Below the pieces are notes generated by a model. It was not told where the DNA came from. It saw only the letters and a list, made by a program, of their open reading frames with translations, and did no database searches. Position numbers and translations under genes: made by a program. 64,000 nt of DNA from Paramecium octaurelia (taxonomy: Eukaryota; Ciliophora; Oligohymenophorea; Peniculida; Parameciidae): positions 215,052-279,051 of the forward strand of contig CAJJDP010000040.1 of NCBI GenBank assembly GCA_905182995.1. The letters are read 5' to 3'. Numbering within the stretch: position 1 is the stretch's first letter; every line of letters begins with the position of its first letter. This document shows positions 24,981-37,358 of this stretch, piece after piece.

Positions 24981-26118
24981 ATGAGAACAGGAATCTTGGT
25001 TTGTTTAGTATTGAGTGTATTGAGTGTAGAACTCAATATGGAAAGACACTAAGAAGAAGTGATGAGTAAATTGAGAGAATCTAAATGGGCTTCTTTTATT
25101 TTGGAGTTTGCAGAAGTAGAATTGGGGAGTGGAGGTGCTTTGACAGAATTGGTTGAAGCTATCAATTAATTGATTGACTAATTAGAAGAAGAATTAGATG
25201 ATATTCAACAAGCTTATTCTAGAAGAACAGATGAACACAATAGAGATGTAACAAGATATGAATAAGAAATTTAAGATGCTGATAGAGGTTATCATTTCTA
25301 ATAATATTAGACATTTTCAATGGTGAAGATTTCATCGATAATGTTCTCATCCCCTAAAAGCAAAGATTCCAAGATGCTTTGGCTTAATTGAAAACCAATA
25401 TTGAAGAAAATAGAAGAATACTTGATTAAGAAACAGTCAATAGAAAGAAATAGCACGAATAATTCTTATCAAACATTGCTGAAATCAATGAAGCCATTGG
25501 TGCTGTTGATGAATCCTTAGGACTTTTATCTTAGATTACTAACCCATCTCTTGTGTAATTCAAGAGAGTTTAATCGAACTTGGGAAGAATCTAAACATCT
25601 TTCTAAAATCACTCTTCATTTGCTCCAATCATTAAAGCTTTACTTGAGTTGGCAACTGAATAAAACTTTGCTGATCAAGGTTCTGTCTAATAATTGGTCA
25701 AGATTTTCAATGAACTAAGAGTTCAATTTGTTGACACTTTAAATCAAGAAACTGCAGATGAAAGTGCTGCTGAAACCAAATTCAGTGAAAGAGTAGCTTA
25801 ATTGGAAAAAGAATTCGCTGAGTTCTAAAGAGCAGTTCTTATCAAAAATTCTGAAATCGCTGCAAATGAATGTAACCTATTTGTTAAATTCTAGAAAAAT
25901 TAGGAGAAACCATCGTTTATGTTGGATAAAGAAAAGATGACAGAGCTACTTTGTAAGCTTAATTACAAGCTGAAAATGATAACTATGCTGCAGAAACTGA
26001 TCTCTACAATAGAACAGTTGCTGAATACAATAAAGAAATTGAAATCAGTAAGTAAGCACTCGGCTTATTAACATAACCAAGCTTTGAATAATACGTTAAA
26101 TCAAAAGTCGGAATTTGA
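24981..26118 (+). CDS. Trichocyst matrix protein (TMP) precursor
   Basis: The protein has 363 residues and two 23-nt introns (near 25289 and 25873). A signal peptide occupies about residues 1-18. It is followed by the family's characteristic [19 protein letters not shown], acidic heptad-rich helices, and a central dibasic-free linker. The second half repeats the helical core and ends [19 protein letters not shown]. TMPs are secreted to trichocysts, processed into two polypeptides and packed as the crystalline matrix that expands on exocytosis. This family is a hallmark of Paramecium and close ciliates and exists as a large multigene set, so the exact subfamily is not assigned. Confidence 0.94.
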
Positions 26119-26178
26119 TCTAAATAAGATTCCAAAATCAATATATCTATATATATAATCTAATAGTCATAACCTCCC

Positions 26179-26324
26179 TCATTATTTAAATTAAGCCTTT
26201 ACTTCTTTTTCCAATTTGTTCCACTAAAGTCTAGGGATGCTCTGAAAATCTTCATTCATTCTTTAATAATTTTTAATCTAATCTAAAATAGTACAATATT
26301 TCAATAAAGGGATTAATTACCCAT
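26179..26324 (-). CDS. Possible very short gene, 35 residues
   Basis: ATG at 26324, a 38-nt intron (26283-26320) and TGA at 26179-26181 give a 35-residue polar protein beginning MDQIKNYQ. The intron is longer than usual and the product very small, so this may be chance. A start inside the second exon (ATG near 26255) is an alternative. Confidence 0.25.
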
Positions 26325-26943
26325 TACTCTCAGTGCAAAATGATGAATAAGTAATAAATTAATAGGATAAATGATATTAGGAGTATAATTAATTTTGTTA
26401 AATACTATTATTTATAATAGATTTAAAAAGAATTACTTTCATGACTTCTATTTTATTTCTAAATTAATTTTTTCTTCTTAACTTAGGTTTTCAAGCTTAA
26501 ATTTATTATTAATTCTCTCTCTAATTTCTTAACATATGCATATGTTCAAACATGTTTACTATAATTTTATTCGAATATTTTTCATGACAGGTTTTGGACT
26601 TTCTTTTTAATAGCTTATAAATATTAATTGACTAGAAAATAATCATTATGTCTTCAATGAATTGCAGTTCAGAAAATAATCATATTTTTGAGATGTTTTA
26701 TAAATTTTTGTTTTAGTATTAACAAACTAATTATGATTAAATTAATGGAATTTCAGAGTATTCTATTTATAATGTGAGAAAAGCATTGCTCATCATCATA
26801 AGGATACTCGAATAGAATATTTAAATACATCTATTCGCAAGGTGCAAATGTTAATAGGTATGATAGAAAAATATTAAATTTAAAGATGTTTAATTTTTAT
26901 TGAGTTATAATTATTTATAGATAAAATAAGTAATTAATAAACA
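26325..26943. other. Mostly non-coding stretch with one weak frame
   Basis: About 620 AT-rich bases between the trichocyst gene region and the next minus-strand gene. The only frame of note is plus strand 26648-26863: 71 codons with ATG and TGA and in-frame TAA/TAG, encoding a hydrophobic and Gln-rich peptide. I see no domain in it and do not call it a gene. Confidence 0.4.
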
Positions 26944-27402
26944 TCAGCACACGTATTTGTATATTTTTTTGCTTATGTTCTATTTATGCTTTTTTCCAAA
27001 AAGTTAATAATCTCTTTGTCTCTGGAATTATTCTATATAATTAATCTCGTTTATTTCAAGTACTGAAAAGTCATCGATTTTGAATAATTAGACCCCTTTT
27101 TATTTATAGTTTTTTTATTATTCAAAGTTTTCTTCTGATTGGACATTGTTTTTTTTTACCAATTCGTTTTAGGTATTTTAATAAAAAGTAGGATTCCATT
27201 ACTAATCAGAGATATCAAAATGATATAGAGCTTTCTTTGATTTACTTTCCTCATTTAAAAATTCTTTTTGAGTTCTCTTGTTCAACAATGAATCACATTA
27301 TTCAACCTCATCATCATATTATTGTTCCCCATAAAAGTCATCATTTTGTTGATTTTATTGCTTTCTAGTTGTTGCTCTTATGTATACTCTTTGATTAATC
27401 AT
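26944..27402 (-). CDS. Hypothetical protein, 152 residues
   Basis: Single-exon frame from ATG at 27402 to TGA at 26944-26946 with many in-frame TAA/TAG codons. The product is hydrophilic, Gln/Asn-rich and acidic in the first half. It includes a DDFYGEQQYDDEVEQ stretch, and the end is basic (FGKKHKQNISKKIYKYVC). No membrane segment or known domain seen. Confidence 0.6.
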
Positions 27403-27533
27403 TTTAATTTCTAATTAAATAAATAAATAGCTTGTTTAATTAATTTGCTTATAAAAAAAAAAATATTCTACAACTAGAAATATAACAGATAATTCTATTT
27501 ATTTAATATAATATCTCTATATGATATTTCACT

Positions 27534-29993
27534 TCAAATCTTAATCCCTAAACTTCCTAAATAATTCTTCCCATAGTTTTTAGGGTTCTCTTTATAATTA
27601 TCTTAAAATTATAAAATATGTGGCTCTGCCAAATCTTCATCTCCCATAATGCCCTCAGGTGAAGAAACTACTGGATCACACAATATAAATTCAGCACCAT
27701 CAAAGTTACCTTAAATATTAGAGACCATCAACATTTTCTGAGTGGCCAAATATGTGAAAAGTGAAAAAGCATTAAAATAACTAGTAACTTTCAGATCCTT
27801 ATCCATAGACTCGCCTTCTCCATTGAACTTTATGAAGGTTCCTTTTATCAGTCTTTCTGCAATATAGTAGTCTATATAATGTGAATAAAATTTTAATTAC
27901 TTCCTTCTGTTTGCAATAAAAAGGGTTCCTTGTATGCAAATCTGCAAGGAGGTTTCTCAGAAGAAGCCTTTTGAATCTTATCTTGGAAATGCTCAGCTAA
28001 AACCTTGGCTATTAGGGAACTTTGAGCAACGTAAAGTGCCTTTTCAAGAGTCACTATTCTCTCGAAGCCAGTCAATTCTTTAACTAAGAAAATCTAATGA
28101 GTATAACGATCTCCATCACTACTCATGACCTACATCAGAAATCCTTTTCTTTTTGTACCATCACCGTTCTAAGTTAATTAAATTAATTTTTACAATTCCT
28201 AAACTTCTTTTGATTTACCAAGTTCCAAGTGGTTCTCTAACTACAAATTATGATATATTAGGTTCCTAAGACTTAGTTAAACTCTCTATTGCCTTATTTG
28301 TATCCACCCTAATTAATTCAACTTGTGCAGTCCAATCATTAGTCATTATATTCTCATTCTTTAAAAATTCAAAAGGATTTGACATATTTCTAAAAACAGC
28401 CTCTGTGGGTGAAATTATTTTACCATCTCCTACCTTTCTAAGTGCATTCTCTTTAATTCTTTTTGCTAATTAGACTCTTTTGTTTTCTTCAACTCTTAGC
28501 TTTTCCTTCTCTTTGTCTAGTTAATTAAATAGCTTTTAGATTTCCTAGTTTGCCTTCTACATGCTTGAATTGTATGTTTCATTTAAATTACTTAATTCTT
28601 TTTCCAATTTCATAATTTTAGCTACTTTTTATGAAATCTCATCTTATAATTGATCTCTTGTTCTTCTGAGTTCTTCTCTTTATTTCTTCATATCGCCTTC
28701 CAACTAAAGAATTCTATCCTATTTTTCCTCTTCAGATTTATTCATCTTGGTTAATTAAGCGTCCTTTGAGTTTTTAATTTCTTTTATAACTTGATCTTTT
28801 CTTTCTATTTCTTATTGTTATTCTTTTTATTCTTCTCTTAATTTATTAACAGTTTTTACTTAAAAACTTAACTCTGCTTCTACTTCACCTAGTTTCCTTT
28901 GAATCTCCATATATCTAGAAGTTTGATCAGAAATATCCTTCTTTTATTGAGATATTATATCTTTGTATTATTGACACTTTTCTTCTGATCTTCTTAATTC
29001 TTCCTTCAAATTTTCTATCTCTTGCTCTGAGTAACTTCGTGCTTGATTCAATTCTTCATTCTTCTATTATAGTTTATTTTTGAATTCTTAACATTGCATC
29101 TAAAATTAAACTGCCCTTTCTTTATCTTTTTTTCTTTCAAATTATTCTTCTTAGTATAATCTTTTGAGATTTTCGGAATCCCTTCTAATTTCATTTATTT
29201 AACTATCATTGACAATAGTAGATTTCTATCTTCCCATTTCATTTTCTCTTTTAAATTATTCTTCATTGAAATTCTTCTCTACTTCAATTGCTTTTATTTG
29301 ATATTTCAAATCTTCTATTTGATTGTCTTTTTACAAAATTTCATTTTTCAAATTGTTATTAATATTCATCATATCTTTATATTTTTAAATTATTTCTGCT
29401 CTCTATTCTTCCTCTTATTTCACTTTGTCATCACACCATTTTTTAATAGATAATTATTCATTCTTTAGTTCTTTAATTTCTTAAAGTTTATCCTCTAATT
29501 CATTCTGATCCAATTTGGCTTTGTTTTCTTATTTAAAAATTTCTTCTTTTAATTTTTTTATATCATTTTCTAACTTTTCTACCTTTCCTTCCTTATTCTA
29601 TTGCTGTCCCATTACTTGTTAAGCTGCTTAAAAAAATTATGCTCCTCCTGTAGATCCTCCCTAAACCACCTTCTTGATTAAATCTGATGTCAAATACAAC
29701 TCAATTTCATTCTGATCCTTGTTTTAAAATAGTCTATTGTTTTACATATAAATTCTTACTTTGATACTCTATCGTCTTCATGCACTACTAAACTTTTGGA
29801 TTTAGAATAAAATACAAACTCATCTTGATTATACCCTTTTAAAGATTCTGAAATATGTTTATATACAAATTAAATTACCTGCAACTTTTTTTTTCGCTTT
29901 TAAATAAAATAAATCAGTCTCAGCAGTTTCCAATAGTATGGGACTATCTTGACCTGGAATATTGATCGGCTGAATCTTAATTATTCTTTTCAT
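27534..29993 (-). CDS. Coiled-coil protein with C-terminal alpha-kinase-like domain, 782 residues
   Basis: After a short N-terminal region, residues about 100-510 form a long charged coiled coil. The last 240 residues resemble atypical alpha-kinases (MHCK/eEF2K type): REPLGTWQIKRSLG, a strand with FLVKEL carrying the ATP-binding Lys, YYIAERLIKGTFIKFNGEGE, FNAFSLFTY, NIQGNFDGAEFILCDPVV and GIMGDEDLAEPHIL. Compared with the family, the DLQG Asp is Asn, LTDPQI is LCDPVV, and the zinc-binding HxCNxxC end is absent. The domain is therefore divergent and may have reduced or changed activity. Introns: 29848-29878, 29734-29759, 28169-28193 and 27872-27900. Coiled coil plus alpha-kinase recalls Dictyostelium myosin heavy-chain kinase A. 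Confidence 0.8.
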
Positions 29994-30089
29994 ATATTTG
30001 ATTTATATTTAATATTTAAAATAATTAGATTATTAAACTTTTCAATAGATTTGAGGATGTAATTTGCAAAGAGTAAAAATTCATATGTT

Positions 30090-31973
30090 TCATATCCTTT
30101 TTTTTGAATAACTTGAGATTTTTTATGCAAAAACAGAATTTCCTTTAAATTGATCGACTAATTTCTAAATGATCTCACTACTTGAATGAACACTATTGTT
30201 AAAATTCTAAGTAGTTGCCTAATGAGTTGAATTATTTTCAGCACTAAAATCTGATGTTCGATTATAGAATTGTTATTTTTTATCATCAAACCACTATTTT
30301 TAATAAGTAGAAACATTATTAGAATTTCTAATCATATCTCAAATAATTTTACTTTGGGGAATTCAAAAACTTTAACGATGGAGAAACATTTTCAGATCTG
30401 CTTTGGGGAGAATTTTATGATTTTAATTATTTTCTTGATGATAAATATATTGTTACTTAGTGCCCTCCTACTTCTATTTTAATGTTTCCTTGATATTCTT
30501 AATACTTGATGTAGAGTTTATTTAAAGCGAACGTATAAATTAAGATTACATTCTTTGTGTATCTGTTTGAGTAGAATTATCTAAGTGAGAATGATATTAT
30601 ACTTAGTTTTGATTGCAATTCTATTATTTTTTAATTCTGCTAATTAATTTACTCTTATTATTTTTATGACAACTCAATTAAATCTTGCTTTTCTTACATA
30701 ATATTTTTAATCTAGAGAGTCAACTCATTAATTTTCGAATCATTTGTACTTTCATTATTTCTCTTGTGGATAAATTAATCATGGTCATGAAATATTCTGT
30801 TTAGCTGTCCTCTAATTTATTTAATCTCTCCCAATTCAGTTTTTAATGTTGATATCAAGGACTGATGTTCATCAATTTTTTCTTCTTCTTCAATATTAAC
30901 CATTAATTTAACTTTGCTTTCTAGTATTTAAAGGAGGTCACATAAATCTTTTTGATTAAGATCAATTTACTAATCAATTTTTTTAATGATTTTGATTAAT
31001 TTAGAATGGACAATTTCATACTAGACTTAAGTAAGACATAAATCTTTTTAATTTTTGTTTTATTATTCATTAAATGACTATGATAAGATTGGTTATTTAA
31101 GGTATTACTGATAAGATTGATGATTGGATTATGATTTCTATAATTATTATCCTTTATTGTCATCATGTGGAATCTATTATTTGATGATATGAATTTATTA
31201 TTTAGCAGTATTTAAATCATTTTGAAGAGTAGCAATTTAGTGTTTATAATTAAGTTCTTAATCTTAAAATTATTCATTTAACGATGTTAACTTGTATTCG
31301 GTTTCCATTTACAATTCAATGTACTTCACTTTTTCTTAACTAGATTTCTTTTTTAGAATACAGTTTTCTTTCTCCAATTCTTGAACTTTAGATTCCAAGA
31401 TACTTATATGTTCTTTTAACTATTATTATACAAAATTGGATATATTACCTCTTCGATCAATTTGCTGCCATCAATGTTGTTAATGGACATCACATTGGTT
31501 TCAGAAGATTTCTTACTTATTTTCAACTACTAACTGTTTACTATACTCATATTATCAAGGATAATTTCTGGATTGGACACCTTAGACTTCTTGAATTGTA
31601 TTTAATGAGATACATTATGGATATTACTGGGTGTAAGCTCCTCGGGAATTTCAGAGAGAGGGTTGTTTAAGGAAGATCGGTTAAATGGAACCTCATCTTC
31701 GTCGTGATGCATTCCCATTATTTACGAATGAGTTAGGAATGCTACTCTAGGAGAGGATACATCAATTTAGGTTTTTGGGGTTGTTTCGGTTTGTACTTGC
31801 ACATCCTCAAAATCAGGATGTTCAATTTATCTCACTGCTGTTTTAGGTGTTTCTTTTTATTGTAAATCCAAATCCGTTGGGTATACTACTCTGTATGGTA
31901 TATCAATGTCGAGTTCTCTTTTAATGTATAATGGAGATTATTCCTCATCTTATATCATATCGACTTGATCCAT
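30090..31973 (-). CDS. Coiled-coil protein, 609 residues
   Basis: Introns at 31420-31448 (29 nt) and 30328-30352 (25 nt) give one frame. Residues 1-170 are low-complexity with many Pro/Ser/Thr and acidic patches. About 175-470 are a coiled coil, and the last 130 residues are Ser/Asn-rich. An alternative stop at 30286-30288 is used if the second intron is retained; the spliced reading is preferred because the downstream frame has strong coding composition. No family recognised. It ends 97 bases from the start of the alpha-kinase gene. Confidence 0.72.
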
Positions 31974-32126
31974 TTAATGATTATAAAAATTAAATATACT
32001 CGATTGTTAGTAAATAAGGATAGATAATTGAGAACATAATAATGTTTTTGTTGAGGGTTTTCCATATGGATTTTAGTGTTAAAAGTATTTAAATAGATAG
32101 GTATTTAATACAATCAATTAAATTAA

Positions 32127-34629
32127 ATGGGAGCAAACTAGAGTCAACAATAGGGGTAATAGGAAAAGAGGAAACTCAGAAAAAGAGATTATCTGATTGG
32201 AATGTGCATGAGTCAATTGGCATCAAAAGAATCAAGTGACAATTCAAAGCTAAGAAAAAGTCTATCTGAAAACATGAAATAATAAAGTCAAGATATCCTG
32301 ACGTATTATGAAATGCAGATATTTTAGAAAAATGAGTGAAGAAGAGATGCCTAATTATTCCATTAAAATCTTACAGTATTTCTTAAATTTCTTGACATTA
32401 CGAGAATGTTTTTAACTTAAGCTTGTGAACAAAAAACTAAAATTCATGGTAGAGATGAGCAGTAACATCTACTCAAACTATCTCAGTTAATTCTATTTAC
32501 GAAAGCTGCAGCTCCGATGTTTTGTAGAATATGGATTAAATTAGAGATTTCTTTCCGTATACCACTCTTAATTGTTATGTATCGAAACCAACTAAGATGA
32601 ATCCTGGATTAGGATATACGTAAGCTTCCAGAAAAGCCTGTAATATTTAATGACTATCAATTAGATAATAAATGAGAATCATAGAAGAAGAGATATAAAA
32701 GACCTTCAATATTGAATATCCACTGGTTGATAAGATCTTGGATATAGGCCGTAATCCAGTTATGCCTATCCCTTTATTGACAGATGATGTTCTCAAGTAA
32801 TGCACAACCAGCTGGTTTTAATTGGAGTTGGCCCAAAGGACCTAAGATTCTACAATTGTAGAGAAGGTTCCTTTATTTGATGAACTAACAGAGAAGCTCT
32901 ATTAAGATTGTCTGGCTAAATTTGATGTCAAAAACATGAAACACACCTAATTACTATTTGAATTGAGATGGGTTGTGATTGACAATTTTCTCAAAGATCC
33001 TACCATATTAGATTCTGAGAATATACCCCTTCTGTTGAGGTTCTTGCTTTAAATACTCTATTTCATTTATCAAAGATGCTTATTTAGTAGAAATGTTTTG
33101 GTAATTACTAAGACACAAAAAAATCCACCCATGTTTCTTAATATGTATACTATTTTATGGGAATCTTATGTTGGTATGATGTGGGCATTGAATAGAGCTT
33201 TGAAGAAAATATTTAATAAAATAGACTTGATATTTGAAGAATATTTTACTACTAACTTCCCTAAAATCACATTCACCAGTGCTCTTGCTAGACTGTGGTC
33301 ATAAATTGTTATAAAAGGTACTAAAAATTCATAATTGGATTCAATTGAAAATGAATTGTTTACTTCATTTGATAGTCTGTTAAAATAAAAAAGAGTGACC
33401 TTATAACAATTCTATATAAAGAATCATTGTAATATTGAACAGTAAATAATTGGGTAAAGATAAAATGATGATTTCCTTATAAACTGTCCAAATGCTGTAA
33501 ATTTTCTTTTAAATAAATTCGCTTCTAATATTCTTGATCTGTCTCTGCATGAATAAAGTATAAATTGGATTGGACACTCAATTATGAAAGTGGGTTCTCT
33601 CTATGGAATAATATTGGACACAGTAATCTCATAAACAAATGAACTATATAGCAAAACATCCGAACAATTATCCACCAATTACTAAGCGTTCAAAGATTAT
33701 ATCATAGGTATGTATATCTAATATTAAATTGCATAGCTGATTCTAACTTTATGCAAGAAATTCTGAATCAATGGACCGTTTAAGTGTGTTTACTACCTCG
33801 AGGAATTGAATATCTTTATGAAAAAGTTAAAATCAATCTCAGATAACACGTAGTCTCCTACCAATTAAATTAATCTATAGCAGAATCTACCCACCCTCAT
33901 TTTGAGGATAGCATTTTGGAATCTAAAATAATTGGAAGCAATGTTTAGTAATTGCAATTGAATGATATAGAAGAAATTACACAGCGCTTTGAGAAAGATG
34001 ATTCATTTCTCGAAAGTGTTATTTGTGAAATTTTAAAGGAAGAGAAAATTCAATAGAATGAATAAGAGTAATCTCAAAATGTAACACATCCACAGCAGTC
34101 TGTTATAAAATAATCTTCATACTATCAATACTCATCTGCCAAATAATAAAGCATTCTTGAAGGCGATTACAATAAAGTTAGAATGCTTTCTACATTCACT
34201 TCAAGCACTCGAGTTAGTTAGATTACTCAACTAACTAGTGTGTATAGTTAATAGATTATGTCCTCCTACAAATCCAATCTGAACATGAGTTTAATCAAAG
34301 ACATTAAAATTAAATTAGAATAAAATGAATGGGCTATGTATCTAAAAGAAATTTACAATATTGAAATTGAAAACTAGTTGAAAATTGAAAAAAGAAATAA
34401 TTAAATTCTAATGAGAAATACCGTTAAGAAAATACCTCAGGAATTGGAAGAACAATTCAATAGTAACATAGAATTCACTAAGGTTTGGTCTTTAGAAGAC
34501 ACCATGTCATTATTTGAGTCCAAAAATAGACCAGATCAATATGAGGGAACCAATTTAAATAGAAACTTTAGTGAAATGAAGATTGGTCAAGGATTACTTG
34601 CCTCTTATTTTATATAACAATAGAAATGA
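32127..34629 (+). CDS. Unknown 807-residue protein with F-box-like N-terminal segment
   Basis: Three introns (32303-32327, 32640-32664 and 33708-33736) yield one frame. The N-terminus begins MGANQSQQQ, so N-myristoylation is possible. Near residues 65-95 there is PNYSIKILQYFLNFLTLRE followed by CFQLKLVNKKLKF, a pattern like an F-box helix bundle (about 40 residues). The middle 500 residues are hydrophobic-rich helices without clear membrane spans, and the last 180 are polar, Ser/Gln-rich. I cannot assign a function; a substrate adaptor of an SCF-type ligase is only one possibility. Divergent from the coiled-coil gene at 31973. Confidence 0.72.
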
Positions 34630-34688
34630 GTAATTGTATTATTACGTCTGATTGTATAAATAATTAATTTCTATATTTAGTATTTTAA

Positions 34689-36083
34689 TCATTTTATTAT
34701 TTCTTATTATTGCAACTTTGGAGACAATTACATCTCTTAATCTGAAAATATTGGATAAATTGCATGTTTGATGTTGTTATTCTTTTAATTATTCTGTTAC
34801 TAACTTTGATCCTTTATCTCAGTGTATTGAGAGATTGATTCCTGCAGTTTCTTATGGGCTACAAAAAAAGGCTGATTTCTTTAATTTAAGATTCTTCCAG
34901 AATAAGGTTATTAGATTTGAATAGGAGATTTCAATTTAGAACTCTGAGGAGTCTATAACTTCAGTTAACGACAAGACCTGTATAAGCACATATATTTTAC
35001 TCTGGAATTGAATTAATCTTACTATCAATTATACTGTTTTATATATCTCTGATTATTTAGTTATTCTCTTCAAACCAAAAGGGCTATTTCACAATGTTTT
35101 AACTGTCAAAGTACTTTCTATTATTATATATCCACTTTATACTCTTTGTAGAATTAGTTGTTGCCCAATATACCTATTATAATGATTATAATTATTAGAG
35201 TGGCAAGAAGCGAAACGAATCTAGTATTTTGCATATCTACCATGAATTGTATAAATATATATATGTATACCTCTAAAGTTGCAAATTTGTACATCACCAT
35301 AGTATCATTCCAAAGCACACAACAGATCTCTACGTAGATGCTTTTGATATCCTATGATTCTATCTAACAAACCCCTATACTCAAATTCAATATTTGTATG
35401 CATTGATTCAATAAATTTAGCAATTTAAATAAATAGAGGATCTTCTAATCTATTGTTATGTACCCAGTTTTATTTGATAGATGGTTTTCTAACTTCTTCT
35501 ATTAATACTCACGATATTGAAGGTTAGTATCCTTAAAGTTAGTTTATTTCTTGAACATTTTGAATTAGTTAATTTGATTTTCTCTTGTTGATTCAGTGTA
35601 ATTTGTATAAGTAACCTCCTAATCAAAGATTGGATATTGTCCAATTTTACAAGAGTAGAACAATTTCAAATTCTAAGCCAACTTGAATAGGTACATCAAA
35701 TAATTCTACACAAATTGCCCATGACTCTGAGTCTCAATTACTTATAGCTTATAATCTCTTGATATCATCTCTTCAGCCACAATTTCCCCTATTTAGAACT
35801 CATATAAAACCAAATGGATTGTTAATGAAATTTTTACTGCCATCAACCCACTCAAAGGCTTTTAAGATAGTTCCTGAAAAAATTGCTATAAATATTCTTG
35901 TCCTGTCAAATAAATTCCTTGACATTCAGGTCCATAACCTTCAAAACATTCAATTAAATATAAAATATCTGTCATCAAAATTACTGGCGTATTATTCATT
36001 AATGAACTTGAATTAAACTTCTATAAAAATGGAGTGTTTCCTTTTCCAATCAATGCGTTGATGTAGTTAGAAAATTTCTTCAT
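34689..36083 (-). CDS. ANTH-domain (AP180/CALM-like) clathrin assembly protein, 446 residues
   Basis: Introns at 35237-35270 (34 nt) and 34963-34982 (20 nt) restore the frame from ATG 36083 to TGA 34689-34691. The helical N-terminal 300 residues follow ANTH layout: a KISLTIHLVLYE segment equivalent to the family's K-x-L-x-x-I-H-x-L, FVQNYLMYLFKLAQNLKLF, ILYLFKLLNLLNQCIQIL, and a late LEICKILDSFRFLPLQQLQ region. The tail is Gln/Ser/Pro-rich, as expected of an unstructured clathrin/AP-2-binding region. Such proteins bind PtdIns(4,5)P2 and recruit clathrin in endocytosis, in keeping with AP-2 mu nearby. The assignment rests on pattern, not alignment. Confidence 0.65.
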
Positions 36084-37358
36084 ATTTTTAATTAATTAAT
36101 CTCATTTATTTATAAAAAAAATTTATAGATTTCTAGATACATTTGCAAGGAGAACATTCACACTGTATTCTTTTATTTGGATTCTTAAAATAAAAATTAA
36201 TTAAAAACAACCTCATGAAAGATCTACTTCCATTTTCATTCTTGGATTTATGCCAGTCCTCATAGTAGTATATACTGATTTAGATTGTATATTCTAATTG
36301 TAAGTTTTATACTCTCTTTACTATAACCCTTTTAAATATTTTCTAAATCTCTTTCAAGATTTTAAATTTCAATTTAGTTATTTATTTGTCTCTTTTGTTA
36401 TTAAAAATTTTGGTTTTAGTTGACTTTATTGTAAAAGAATCTTGAATAATTAGTGTGAATATCATATATAAAGTCATCTTCATTTTATCATTTTAGAACT
36501 TAGAATATTCTTAAATTAATATCATTTTGTTTGAATTAGTCAAAATAAAATTAAATAATTTAATTCATTTTTTACATTCCAAAGTTTCAAAGCATTGTGA
36601 ATTTTGATTATTCTGTATTTTATGAAATGATCTAAGTTAAGTAGAATAAGGACTTTCTTTCTAAATTAGGATTAAATTTTTAATCATTTTAATTAATAGA
36701 ATTTCCTTATTAAATTGAATTTTCAAGAATTTAATTTTGAATTGATAAAAATCTCATGTAATTAAACTGAAGATTAGGATGGTGGATTGATTATATATTA
36801 ATATATTAAATCTAATCGCCATAATTTAAAGTTTTCGAATATTAGATCAATATTTACTAAGGCAAATCTTATGGAATAAACTAATAAATCATATAATGAA
36901 AATAAAAGTAATAAATAGTTTGTTACTTTAATATTCATATCCTATCCATTTATTTATGAGAAATTAAGCTTAGATAGATAACATAACTAGATAAATTTTT
37001 TAGAATTGAATTTAGTTAGAATTTAGAAAGAAAATTTTGAGTTCTTTAAGAATTTTATTTCTTCCTCAAAAATCTTTGTATCCTCATTGTTTTTGAAATG
37101 AGAAATATATCATAAGGATGAAATATGACTCACAAATCCTTCTAGCTTTTTGAACAGAAGAATGAATTACTAATTAAAACTAATATCATTAGTGTTATAT
37201 TATCTTAAAATTTGTTGTTCCTTTTAAGAGATTTCAATGAATATTTCAGGATTTTCAATTTGTAGAATTTTATAACCAATGCATGCATTTATGAATATAA
37301 TAGATGATTTAAGGATCATTTAATATGGAATTTTAAAATATAAAAATAAAAATAAATA
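36084..37358. other. Long intergenic region with a Cys-rich coding-like fragment
   Basis: About 1.27 kb without a convincing gene. On the minus strand, roughly 36490 to 36100, there are open frames with coding-like composition. One of them includes a CECSPCKC motif at 36139-36162, reminiscent of a CXC/tesmin-type repeat. No start codon, complete intron set or stop can be defined, so this is most likely a decayed gene. From about 36550 to 37350 the sequence is very AT-rich and shows nothing. Confidence 0.4.
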
